Source: Rugalucina vietnamica (Eukaryota > Mollusca > Bivalvia > Lucinida > Lucinidae). From it: a stretch of 64,000 nucleotides of DNA. The number at the start of each line of letters is the position of its first letter. Position 1 is the stretch's first letter. Position numbers and translations under genes: made by a program. Shown here piece by piece: positions 21,863-33,460 of this stretch. The stretch spans positions 49,752,856-49,816,855 of the forward strand of contig OZ024874.1 of the NCBI GenBank assembly GCA_964017185.1, read 5' to 3'. The notes beneath the pieces are model-generated. The model did no database searches. It was not told the origin of the DNA and saw only the letters and a list, made by a program, of their open reading frames with translations.

Positions 21863-22640
21863 GAAGTATTTTAAATACGGACCTTTTCAAAATAACTGAA
21901 TGGTTCATTCAATTTCATTTGAGCCGCGTCATAAGAAAACCGGACTTTTCCTGTACGAAAAAAGACGCAGATCAGCTGTGCAGTTATTTTCTCAGCTTGA
22001 TCAGTGCCATGTTTTCGCTAATCGGATAGTACAATAATCATGAATTTTAAGCTTCTAGCCTTCTTTTGAGATTGCACAGTCCGATGTGTGTCGGACCGGT
22101 TCGGAAACCCAAAGACCGGTTTTCTCGCTTCGTGGCTCATTTGTGACCGAGCAATAATAGAATTGAGCCGCCTCGTGGGAAAACCAACAATGTGGTTTCC
22201 GAACAGGTCCGACACAAACCGGCCTGTACAGTCACAGAAGATGGATAGAGACTGGAAATTTTGGATTTAGAAAGTCGAGAAATTGTCCTATCCATGTAGC
22301 GAAAACAAAGGCGCTGATCAGCTTCGCAGTTACTGCGAAGCTGATCTGTGCCTTTGGTTTCGCATATGCAAATATAAATTATACAAAATACAAATCAAAT
22401 ACAAATTGTATTTGGCAACGCATTACGAAAACTTGCCCATGCAACATACAGAGATTTTTTTCAGCTGTAAAAAGTAAAAATTACATTGGAAAATGTTTGA
22501 AGTTTTTAATATTTTTGCTCAAAACATACATTGTGGGTACACGTTATAACGGCCTCGGTGAGGCGGCTCTAACAAGTACACACAATGTTTGTTTTGAATC
22601 AAAAATAAGAAAAAATATAGGTATACCCCTGCGTACCCCA
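21863..22640 (+). repeat. Left subterminal block of element 2
   Basis: Begins GAAGTATTTTAAATACGGAC, then TAACTGAATGGTTCATTC, two family B copies (21920-22139; 22164-22370, truncated at its right end) and most of a family C copy (22428-22705). The same order recurs in element 1 at 34336-35060, showing it belongs to the giant family. Confidence 0.8.
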
Positions 22641-22710
22641 GTTTTGCTATATAAAAGTGGGATATAAGGGGATATACATTTCATGGACATGTTTTTCTGA
22701 TGTACAGTAG

Positions 22711-23709
22711 TGCGACATAATGTCAAGAATGGAGTTTTCTGAAGGTGTCCACTGACTGTAGTTCAGAATGTTGGCTACAATAAAAAGAATAGAAGTGTTA
22801 ACTGATATACAAGGTCATACTTAACCATAATAAAGTGAAAATAATCTAATTTAACAAAGCCACTAACAGTAACAGTTACTGTTATGCTGCATGCCATGTC
22901 AAATGCCATCAACTTTTGAAAGTTTTATTTTTATTACTTTAAGTCCTTATTATCCTATAATTTGATTAGATAATGCCATATATACAGTCAGACATAAGTT
23001 AAGCATCACCCTAACATTATTCTGGAGACTGTTTTGAGATAACAATTACTTCATAAAAACAATTATTCTGTGACGGTAGTTTACCAGTGTTGTTTCTTGA
23101 TCGGATAGAACTGTTAGAACGCCATTTGCCTTAAAGGCGGTTTAGATTCTATGGGACCATTTATACACAAACCCCTATTTTTGGCATATACCCTTATGCA
23201 CCAGTCATTTGTATCCCCGGCTCCCCTAGGGTCGGGGAATAACGGTAATTTTTAAAGCCCCGCTGAAAGCCCGGCACCGCGGGGCCAGATTTGTGGTAAA
23301 ATCCCTGCTAAAAGCCCCAGCTCCTCGGAGGCTGACCATAATGTGGAACAATAGCTGGGAGCTGTTCTGATGAAACTGAAGTATGAAAGAGGATCTTGAA
23401 CTCATGCGTGTAAAAAGTACAGGTACATTTGCAAATTAAATAAGGACCATAAAAGTAATCAAATTGATATCTAATTTGAAATAATGTGACCGTGCATTGA
23501 TGGGAAATTACCCCCCGGCACATCCTCGGCACTGCCTGGACTCATCAGACTGTTATACTCAGTATTTTATGGAATTTACAGGAATAGCCATCCAAACTTA
23601 TTCGCTTGTTTTTTAAGCACCACGTTTTCACTACATGTATATACATGTGTGGGTCATTATAAGAAATGGAGCAATCCTTGTCCCTGATGATTTTCTCGAA
23701 AGCGCTATG
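22711..23709. other. Unassigned interior of element 2
   Basis: No coding signal. 23210-23340 is GC-rich with CCCCGGCTCCCCTAGGGTCG and GCCCCGCTGAAAGCCCGGCA, probably a decayed palindromic repeat. Confidence 0.4.
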
Positions 23710-24892
23710 TCACGCCCGGTAAAGTGCAAATTGACCACCGCCGGTGGTCAACATAAAAAAAGTTGATATACATCCGGTGGTCGTTTTGAGCGTTTCCTGT
23801 TATTAGTTTTCGCGAGTTTGGTGGATGTGGAAGGTAAGATGTTTTTTGATCAAAAACGTATTGTAAAAATCAAAGAATGTCAGGCTATCAGTTTTTTGCC
23901 GTTGAATGTCTAGCCAAAGTGGTAGTTGAAAAAAATAAACCGTTTTACTGCAATCCTTTCCGGCCCGTTTGATTGGTAGTGAAAACGAAAGTAGAATCTG
24001 GCCAAACACAGGTTAAAATGCCCAGATCGTGCCTTTGCAAGCTTTCTGTAACCAATGATCGTTGCAGTTAGTTAAATGAACACTAAATTAGCTTTTCAGA
24101 CATAATTTTAAAATATTTCAAGCTTTCCTTTCAACACTTAGATCGATTTTGTACCGGCGGTCAACTTGAAGTTGCGGTGGTCGTATTGATCAATGGGGAT
24201 TACAATGTAAATTTTCATCGTGAGAGAAAGCCAGCAAAAATGCAACTTGATGTCGTTTTCTGTTAGGGGGCACGGCAACATTAATGGAGATGCATTCTAG
24301 ACACAACCAAATCCAAATCAATGCCGTCGGTGTCCTCATAATTCAATTTCGTTTGTCCATTAGCCATTCAGGCACATAGTTTAGCAATATCGGATGTATT
24401 TATTACTAATTTTTGGTAACCCCAACAATACAAATACTACCTCATGCAAGATGCATTGAATTTATATACATAATTCGCATTGACTCGAAGAAAACCCACT
24501 AGAATAACAGTGTGGTCAATTTGCAAACTAGGTGGTCAATTTGACCTTAAAATGAACAATTTTGAAATGATTTACTGTCCAATTTGAAAAATATTGAAGG
24601 ACATGCCTGCTGTTTAATGTTGAGCAGGCTCAGTCTTGCATATTCGACAATTATAGGAGTACACTAAGCAAAGCGTTCGTTGTGTTGTTCGTATGAAATC
24701 TATCTCATGTTTTGCAATATCAATTCTTTGAATATGTAAAGGTGAATAATCACGTGGTTTATATCAATTATATCAGATGGTCTTCGTGAACAACAGCTTG
24801 TGAATTGCTGGTGCCAATAGATTCTGTATTAGCTTGTGCATAGCTATGGTCTATCATAATCAAACTTCGTTTTGATTTCTTTGGAGTGCTAT

Positions 24893-26060
24893 TATTATTA
24901 TTATTATTATTAACAATATTTAAAGAGGGTAAGCACATTTAACCTTACGGCTATTCTACCTTGTGGCCCTCTAAAACAAATAAATTACAACAACATATTT
25001 ACAATATATACACAGTATAAAAATGTTCGATAGTTTCGTTAAAGGGGCTGCTGTGAGACTAAAATATTCTTTATCACAGTTTTTATTGCTAGAGTTTAGG
25101 GAAAATGCATCCTGTTTTGTTGGTACATTATACCTTAGAGCCCAAGGGAGTGGCTAACATGTGGCGAAAACCAATGTCCAGACAGCATGCGCCACCCCGT
25201 GAGCTCATTGGTAGTATTTCTTAAAGTAGAGCTCCAGAACGAAACTAGATAGCAGGTCATTAGTTTTAAAAGGCGCATAAAACTCCTAGATAAAGGATAA
25301 AAGGTGCAAGCGAATTAAGAAATATACGCTTATAAATAATACATGTAAAATATGATGATTTGTTAAAAAAGTGATTATAAATGAAATTGCACAATATTGT
25401 CATCTAGCACATTTCTAAGTCTATTTTAAAACCACCAAGAGATTGTGAGTTTCTAAGATCAACGGGAAGTGAATTCCATAATCTCGGAGCTGAGACAGAG
25501 AAGGAACGGTCGTATTCTGTAGTTGTTGATCTCGGAACCGCAAGAGTGCCATTGGTCGATGATCTCAAGTGACGATCACGAGTTTCAGCTACTGGTTTTA
25601 ATAAATCAGTAATATACTGAGGCGTTTGGCCGTTAAGGGCTTTGTACGTAAACACAGCCTTATTATATGCTAGTCGTTCATTTATTGGTTGCCAACCAAG
25701 TTCATCAAACATGCTAGAGGATGGGGTACTATAATCTGTTTGCAAAATGATTTGAGCGGCGCGCTTTTGTGATTTTAATATTCTTTCCAGATTAGCCCCA
25801 GTTGTTCCTGACCATGTGATGGACCCATAGTCTATTAGCGGTAGTATGCAGCCCTGATAAAATTGCTTTAAAACATCTACTGAGACATAATAGGCTAGTT
25901 GGAACAAGAGTGATATCTTAGAAGAAAGAGAGGAACATAAATTGTCAATATGCGCTGACCACGAAAGTGTATTATGTATTAGCAAACCAAGAAGTTTTTG
26001 TTTAGAAACATTTGCAAAACTATGACCATCAATCTTTAATACGGACTTAATACTTTTGAT
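24893..26060 (-). mobile_element. 5'-truncated CR1/L2-like LINE in the MULE-like loop
   Basis: The minus strand encodes the C-terminal end of a non-LTR reverse transcriptase. The open frame through 25404-25985 includes LLGLLIHNTLSWSAHIDNLC, the thumb-region phrase ILPLIDYGSITWSG and the terminal SAPRLWNSLPVDLR, all typical of bivalve CR1/jockey-clade LINEs. RT catalytic boxes are missing. The 3' untranslated part runs to an (ATT)n tail at 24893-24912. Its 5' edge lies near 26060, where the frame continues without a stop into unrelated basic sequence, making a chimaeric frame. Confidence 0.8.
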
Positions 26061-26312
26061 TTGGTCCCTGTTTTTTATGTTTTTCTTCTTAGGAAATCCG
26101 AACTTTCCTTTCGGTGTATAGATTTTAGGACAAATTGTCTTTTGGGGTGAACCAATAGCTCTATAGGGTCTTGAACTGTATTTTGGCTTTTTCTTAGATG
26201 GCGATTTGAACGGACTCTGGACAACGTCTTGGATTTCCTGTCCACGCCACAGATAAGGTTATTTGTTCGTCAGGTAACGACGCTTGGTTCGTTTCCCTTT
26301 AAATCGACCCAT
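26060..26312 (-). pseudogene. Basic reading frame with one internal stop, fused to the LINE
   Basis: From an ATG at 26312 the minus strand reads MGRFKGKRTKRRYLTNK then TAA (26259-26261). The same frame continues open for 285 more codons, through PYLWRGQEIQDVVQSPF, a lysine-rich stretch (KSPSKKKPKY, GKFGFPKKKN) and on into the LINE. The upstream 80 residues do not look like LINE protein. They may be the start of a protein encoded by the MULE-like element, interrupted when the LINE landed, or a chance basic frame. I do not recognise a family. Confidence 0.3.
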
Positions 26313-27661
26313 CTGGAAACGTATAAAGGAAAATATAAGGTCAGTAGGCGCACCTAGAACAGACGAGGCCAGTTATTCGTCAGCATTAATACATGCATTC
26401 ATTCTACACTTTGCAGTGGACAATCACGTGATCTCGACTCGTTTGAACTAGCGTGTGGGCTTAACCAGCGAGCCAATCGACTACTGGCAAAATCCAGAAA
26501 CATTATGAATCTATTATTCCAACTGCTCGTGACAGTATGATGAAGAGGTACATGCATGTGTAATTTTACACGTCAATTCATTTAACATTGACAATTTTAA
26601 TATGAACAATGTTTCTAAATATTTCGTTTGAAATTGATATAAACCACGTGATTATTCACCTTTACATATTCAAAGAATTGATATTGCAAAACAGGAGATA
26701 GATTTCATACGAACAACACAACGAACGCTTTGCTTAGTGTTACTCCTATAATTGTCGAATATGCATGACTGAGCCGGCTCAACATTAAACAGCAGGCATG
26801 TCCTTCAATACTTTTCAAAATGGACAGTAAATCATTTCAATAGTTTGCAAATTGACCACACTATTATTCTAGTGGGTTTTCTTCGAGTCAATGCGAATTA
26901 TGTATATAAATTCAATGCATCTTGCATGAGGTAGTATTTGTATTGTTGGGGTTACCAAAAATTAGTAATAAATACATCCGATATTGCTAAATTATGTGAC
27001 TGAATGGCTAATGGACAAACGAAATTGAATTATGAGGACACCGACAGCATTGATTTGGATTTGGTTGTGTCTAGAATGCATCTCCATTAATGTTGCCGTG
27101 CCCCCTAACAGAAAACGACATCAAGTTGCATTTTTGCTGGCTTTCTCTCACGATGAAAATTTACATTGTAATCCCCATTGATCAATACGACCACCGCAAC
27201 TTCAAGTTGACCGCCGGTACAAAATCGATCTAAGTGTTGAAAGGAAAGCTTGAAATATTTTAAAATTATGTCTGAAAAGCTAATTTAGTGTTCATTTACC
27301 TAACTGCAACGACCATTGGTTACAGAAAGCTTGCAAAGGCACGATGAGGGCAATTTAACCTGTGTTTGACCAGATTCTACTTTCGTATTCACTACCGATC
27401 AATAGGGCCGGAAATGATTGCAGTAAAACGGTTTATTTTTTTCAACTACCACTTCGGCTAGACATTCAACGGCAAAAAACTGATAGCCTGACATTCTTTG
27501 ATTTTTACAATACGTTTTTGATCAAAAAATATCTTACCTTCCACATCCACCAAACTCGCGAAAACTAATAACAGGAAACGCTCAAAACGACCACCGGACG
27601 TATATCAACTTTTTTTACGTTGACCACCGGCGGTGGTCAATTTGCACTTTAAAGCGCTATG

Positions 27662-28460
27662 TATGTAGGAGGTTTGCATTCTCTTTCTTTAATATTATTA
27701 TCCGCCGCGCTTTACAAGAACCACACCAGATTTCACGTTTCCACAAGTGATGCACAAAGTGCTATTTTATTCTTTTCATTGCAAAAGAAGCTTGCTAATA
27801 ATCACATTTTCTGTTACCATCCAATGCATATTATGTTACTTAGGTCAAATTCAAAAACAATATGATTTATAAAGTGCTATTTAAGAGCGGCGGCACACAT
27901 ACATATAATATAGTGATGTCCCTGGAAAACGTATCAGTGCTGTCACAGTTATTAAAATCGATTTGGACCAGAGTTATGATCAAAACAATAACATTTTGTA
28001 TACACCACCAAGCTGAATAAGTAACGGTAAAAAACGTTTGAACAAATCGCTTTACTCCGTTCATATACCAAAAAGACATGTCAAAATCGGAGTGGGAATT
28101 TTACAACCATCGGTACTATCACGCGCATTTTGTCGCTTCTTGCAAATATCACATACATTTTAAGACCATGACTGAATTTCAGCTTAGGACCAGTTAGAAT
28201 AGACATGCAAAATTTTTATTCTGCATTCTGTTGTAAGTCAGTAGAATTAAATTTATGTGCGAAACACAGTACTACTACAGTCAGTACTATAACGGTCGTG
28301 ACAGTACTGATATATTTGTGACAGCACTGAGTTGACTTCTGTCAGCAGGCGTGGATTCAGGCAATTTCCTAGACTGAAAGGAGTTAGGTCGCTTTTCACT
28401 AGAGGGTCACAGCTACTTACACCAGCAGCAGCCAGGTTGCCATTTTATAATTTAAGGTGT
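27662..28460. other. Unassigned interior of element 2
   Basis: No gene recognised. It ends in a poly-G run at 28466-28481. Confidence 0.4.
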
Positions 28461-28530
28461 ATGTGGGGGGGGGGGGGGGGGGTGATACAAAACTTCAAAT
28501 TCAAATTTCTTTGTGGACCAGGGTATATCC

Positions 28531-28640
28531 AATTAGCCCCGAGGGGATGGTACTCCCATAATTATCATAATTATGGGAGTACCACTCCGGGGGGCTAATT
28601 CAGTATACTGTCTCAATAGTATTGACTATTGAGACAGTAT
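28531..28640. repeat. Two adjacent near-perfect palindromes
   Basis: 28531-28600 folds on itself (arms AATTAGCCCCGAGGGGATGG / CCACTCCGGGGGGCTAATT, core ATAATTATCATAATTAT). 28605-28640 is a second palindrome (ATACTGTCTCAATAGT / ACTATTGAGACAGTAT, 4-nt loop). Confidence 0.8.
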
Positions 28641-28993
28641 GTGTATGTAGCGCGATAAATGCCCTTTTTGCGTAGTCCACTCCAAATTAGATTACCCCTT
28701 TTTCAGTGGAAAAAATTTGAAGCGCACACTTTATACAGAAAAATCGCCTTTTTCTGTAAAACGCCATCATTTTCCTCGAGGGGTGGGAGGGGTAACTCGA
28801 GGTAATTCTGGTACGGATGTGCCGTTAAACCTACCAAATCAATATACATGTACCTCGAAAAAAGGGACCCGGTGATATACACACTACGGTACATGAAAAT
28901 ACGAAAATATTAAAATTCTTTGGAGCATGTGTCTTTTGTGTTTGTATATGTTGCATACCATTACGAAAATGTGTTGTTGCCCATGCAAGATAA

Positions 28994-29936
28994 GCCTCAG
29001 TCCCACTGCGCTTACGATCGCTTAAGATCGCCGTATTACGACCAGTTTAGGATCACATTTCTGAGATAATCACAGGTAAACTCAGTGGATCGCACGACCG
29101 ATCTGAAGAAATTTGGGGCGGTCCTCTGAAATAATCAGTTTTAGGGATCGATTTAAGGACCCACGACCATTCCAAAATATCGGATGCAGTAATTTAAGAA
29201 GTACGGATGTTTATGAGAAAATGATGCTTTATAGTATAATCTTGAAAAAGATAATATTAAGTATCTGAGATCATCCTACGACCGTTCCTAGCGTTCTTGA
29301 GCAATCGTAGGATTAAAATCCGTCGCAAGCGGTTTTTGACATGATCAAAATTCTGAAAACAATCGTAAGCAGGCCATATGACTAAAATGGGCGTGATATG
29401 CCAGAGATGTACCGTTAAATCTGAGTGAACACGTCCATTCATGTGAATTACGTAAAAACCGTTTGTTTTCTACAGTTGTTCAAAACTAACGATGTCGTTA
29501 GTTAACGTTTCGTTAAAATTTCAAACGTTAATATTACAAATACACTGTTATTGTTTGTTGAAAAAATGTGAGAATCCTTTCTTACATTTTTTCAACAAAA
29601 AATAATAGTGTATTTGTTACTTTTGCTGATATTTGCTTAAAAAAAATTATGTCTTAACGATATCGTTAAGCTAACGATGCTTTGAACAACTGGGTCCTGA
29701 TGTTTAAACGAGACTACAAGAATGATCGCTTCATCAGTTGAAAACTGTTTCACCACGTTTGGGCATATATAAGGCACTGTCTTTTAATCGAATATATTTA
29801 GCAAAATCGTAGGATTGTGTTACATCCGAAAGGATCGGCCTTAAGATCATGAAAATTTCTAAAGAGTGTCGTAATATCCCCGAATCTAAAGACTATCTTG
29901 CGTTTCTGCAATCGTACGATGCAGTGGGACTGAGGC
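28994..29936. mobile_element. PIF/Harbinger-like MITE with TAA target duplication
   Basis: 943 bp with ends GCCTCAGTCCCACTGC and the exact reverse complement, flanked by TAA at 28991-28993 and 29937-29939. A 3-bp TWA duplication is the PIF/Harbinger signature. The interior is rich in CGATC/ATCGTAGGA words in both orientations. It contains a younger MITE (29474-29692) and no transposase. Confidence 0.78.
29474..29692. mobile_element. AGTTGTTCAAA-type palindromic MITE, copy 1
   Basis: Ends AGTTGTTCAAAACTAACGA and, reversed, AGTTGTTCAAAGCATCGTTA. Inner arms carry AATACACTGTTATT and AATAATAGTGTATT in inverted order. Second copy at 60812-61042. Confidence 0.75.
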
Positions 29937-30069
29937 TAAACATAGACTTCTTCAGCTTTAAAAAAAAAACGAAAATATATATATCTGTTTGTGTACACTT
30001 TACAACCGCCTCGCCGAGGCGGTTGCATATTTATTGTTGGTATTATGTTCTTAGCAAAGGCACATAAAT

Positions 30070-31224
30070 AAAATCTGTCAGTTATAAAACTCCTATACAA
30101 AATGCATATGGGCCACAACGTGAGAAAATGTACCTTCGAACAATTTATGGGTATTGGAAAAAACAATGTTACTTCGAATGTATAATGTTTTTAGAGTCTG
30201 TTAGTCTTTATTTGACCAGATTATTCAAGTTATTTTGTGAGTTATGACCAATTTACTGCATGAACCCTACAGACGTCATTGTCCTGAAAAATGACGTCAA
30301 AGTTGCGTAATACATTTCTGCATGTTAGTAGACCCTACACAATGTGGTGCCTTTGGTTAAAACTGTTTAAGCACTGGTCAGAACCTATTGTTAAAATAGA
30401 ATCTAATCACCCCTACATTCAATCTGTCGACATTATTTTGTCTATTTGTATGACGACACGGTTGCCATGGTTACCATTTAGTGATAGATATAGGAAACGT
30501 AAGAATATTATGGGCGAAAACAAGGGCAGATAACTCTAAATATTGAAAATGAATATGTTTTAAAACTCATTCACGTGGTAGCCCAGTGTTCAAATATAAC
30601 AAATATAGTGTTATTTCTAAAACGTGTATTACATGATTTTTCTTTTTTTCCGCTTTCTACTAGTAACGTCGGAATGTCCGAAGGTACATTTTGTCGCATT
30701 GTGGTTCATATAGTGATAACCATATGCATTCATATGCATAAAATACAACCGGGTGCAATTTCAATTTCTTCCACCTCGAAAGAAGGGGCAAATTTGCACC
30801 AGGGTGATTAAAAAACCGTTTACATGACATAAAATTCACACAGAGTGCAAATTTGCACCCGGAGTGCAAAATACACCCAGGTACAAATGTTGCATATGAA
30901 CACGGCTAATTCTTGTCCAGGAAAGTGTGGTTAGAATAAATGACACAGCAGTATCGACATAAACTAAACTGGTTGCCGTGTACGCTAAAGAAGAATACAA
31001 ACTATGTAGACGTATTATAAATGCTCAAATAATTCAAGATTTTTAAGAACATATTTCCACAAAAATAGGCGATATTTCCTCTGATGAACAGGGTATTAAA
31101 TTGTCCCCGAAATAGCCAATAGGCGTAAAGCTTTTACGTACTCGATCTTATTTTGAATGCAATGAGAGATAAACTGATGTTTGCATAGTCAATATCCTTT
31201 AAAGTGTATCAAGATTTGTTAGAC
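30070..31224. other. Unassigned interior of element 2
   Basis: Three short plus-strand frames (30291, 30575 and relatives) have no recognisable domain. 30745-30900 repeats GTGCAAATTTGCACC-type words in both orientations, possibly a small palindromic element. Confidence 0.4.
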
Positions 31225-32290
31225 ATAGACATAGGCATAGAAGATTTATTTTTTGTCGAATATTATAAACATAATAACATAAGCCCTGTAGGGCTTTTAC
31301 TTCGACAAACATATGTAAAATAACAACACTATCACAGTGCATGCACAAATTAGAACAAAAGTAACTAAATACAACATCTCAGAAATTTATAAATACATAT
31401 AATTATATTATCCCTAAAATTATACTATGTGAGAGTTAAGATAAACATCATCTTGAAAAAAATATGTAATGTAAAAAATAAATAAAAAATGCAGCAGTTC
31501 ATTCATTTACATTTAAATCATGAAAGATATTTAAATTATAAAGGCATCATCAGGTAGAGTTGAAACTTGAAAACAAGTAAATACACATTTCTGAGCAAAT
31601 ACCTAGTTTCAAGGATAGCAGCTCATATTAAGAGATGGGAAAATCAATGCAGAAAACTTTCCAACGACTGCACAAAATAAAGAGAAAGAGCTGCAAAACA
31701 ATTCAAGGCCAGTTGTTAAAGGCTCATATACACTTTCAGATTTTGAAATAATCGTCAACTTCTAACGATGCATTTTCTGCATTTTAAAGAAATTATCATT
31801 GATATAACAAACGCCATAAATCTTACAAGTCGAATGGTTTGTGTAGTCAGTTATGGAACATATTCTAAAAGATGTTGTTGTTGCACTTATAGCATAAAGC
31901 ACTCTACATGGTGAACAGCGGGTACAGGAAAATCAAGGTACATGCACCAAACTTATGTTTTGAATTCATGCAGCCCGGTTAGCACGACAAATGTTTACAT
32001 GTCTTTGATAGTTTCTATCCTAAATAATCACCCTCGGTTTCAAAACAAACATGGTAAAAATGACATCTATTAAGAAAGTATGACAGAATATGTTCCGGTG
32101 ATTAACTTCCTTTTGCCAACGTATCATATTGATTTAATTTTGTAGTAATTGGTACTACAATTATGTCATTTTGATGTTATTTTGAGATGGCGCACCAGAG
32201 GTCAAAATGGAGCTATAGCAATAAAATTAGATGGTCGTAAAAACACGTTATCATAACTAAGTTAAAAGGTACAAGTAGGCAAAGATCAGG
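31225..32290 (-). mobile_element. LINE 3'-end-like repeat, copy 1
   Basis: On the minus strand it ends AAATAAATCTTCTATGCCTA followed by TATGTC repeats, a typical CR1/jockey-clade tail. Closely matches 37373-38420. No surviving coding sequence. Confidence 0.6.
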
Positions 32291-32640
32291 AAAAGGCGCA
32301 ATCAGAAAGATTCCCACTCCAAAAACCAAGGTGGGAAAAAACTAAATGAACAATCAGGTACTTATACCATGAAAACATATCGTAAGCCGCATGAGCAGCT
32401 ATTTTCCCAATAGGTGGCCACTAAGTTACCCAAACTTAACTAAAAATATATGAAAACACACATAAGGTGCGAACAGCACAAAAATTTTTAAACACCAATA
32501 CATAAAACAAAAAGAACCACCACAGAAGTATCGCCTTGGAACGATCAGTATATAAAATTACTGGTGGGATCAAACCGGTTTTACAGGTACCTAACCTCAC
32601 CCTCAGCTTCTGCAGTGGTTCACAACATTTAGTTAGTTTA
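32290..32640 (-). repeat. Dispersed family A, reverse copy
   Basis: Full set of family A landmarks on the minus strand; near-identical to 38425-38800. Confidence 0.75.
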
Positions 32641-33460
32641 TAATAAGTAATAAAGCAAGCTGAATGCACAATTTATGAACAGTTATATTGTAAAGATAGA
32701 TGGCCTTCCCTTGTTCATGTGTGTCAGTGTTTGATACTGTTGGCTGTCAGAATGGTTTCTGTTTAAACTTTCTGTTAGGCTGAAATTCATTTTCAATCAC
32801 TGAGGTAGGCAGATTGTTGATATATAGGTACACATTCAGAAATCTGTCTGTCACAATATTGACAGTTATAACAGTGTATTTTAAAGTGGTGAATATTTAA
32901 CATAAAGACAGAGTTACAGTTCGGGTCCCACAAGGGGCATATGTTAGACAAGCCAAGTTCTGCTTGCGGGTGTGCCATGTGTTTCTTCTAGTTTTTTTTT
33001 CTTCTATTTTCGCCCAACCTACTTGGCCTGTCTCATTTGAGATGAAGTTATCTAGTAAGGAACGTTTAGACTGAATGTAAAACAGATATACCCACATGAG
33101 GGCCTGTTCGGATAAAGAAAAATGTAATGACATGGATCAAAACCTCGAAGGTAGCAATAAAGTCAAGTGGCTAATGATATGTTGATTGGTCATGATTAAT
33201 AAAATTTATTTTTGCTCGGTCACAAATGAGCCGCGACGTGAGAAAACCGGTCTTCAGGTTTCCAACACAAATCGGTCTATGCAATCTCAAAAGAAGGCTA
33301 GAAGATTGAAATTCATGTTTAAGAAGAAGAGAATTTGTATTATCCCATTAGCAAAAACAAATGCACAGATCAGGCTGTGAGAGTAACTGCACAGCTGATC
33401 TGCGTCCTTGTTTTCGCATAGGCAAAAGTCCGGTTTTCGATTTACAATGGTGTCAATTTA
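32641..33460. repeat. Right subterminal block of element 2
   Basis: Matches 49010-49850 at about 95%. Starts AATAAAGCAAGCTGAATGCA, includes AAGCCAAGTTCTGCTTGCGG and a family B copy (33227-33440). Confidence 0.82.

Larger units (their letters stand above)
23710..27650. mobile_element. MULE-like element with 1-kb inverted arms and 11-bp target duplication
   Basis: Arms 23721-24769 and 26632-27650 are inverted copies over about 1.02-1.05 kb. Outer tips read AAAGTGCAAATTGACCACCG and contain the palindrome TTGACCACCGCCGGTGGTCA. AAAGCGCTATG flanks both sides (23699-23709 and 27651-27661). On the left, 11 extra bases (TCACGCCCGGT) lie between duplication and arm, so the left tip may be longer or rearranged. 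Long TIRs plus a 9-11 bp duplication fit Mutator-like elements. The 1.86-kb loop holds a LINE fragment and a short basic reading frame but no MURA-type transposase. Confidence 0.78.
28950..30070. mobile_element. Family C MITE split by a Harbinger-like insertion
   Basis: 28957-28990 carries the family C left end (CATTACGAAAATG...CCCATGCAAG). The rest resumes at 29937 (AACATAGACTTCTTCAGCTT) and includes the central ACCGCCTCGCCGAGGCGGTT at about 30004-30023. The right part is decayed. Confidence 0.6.
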
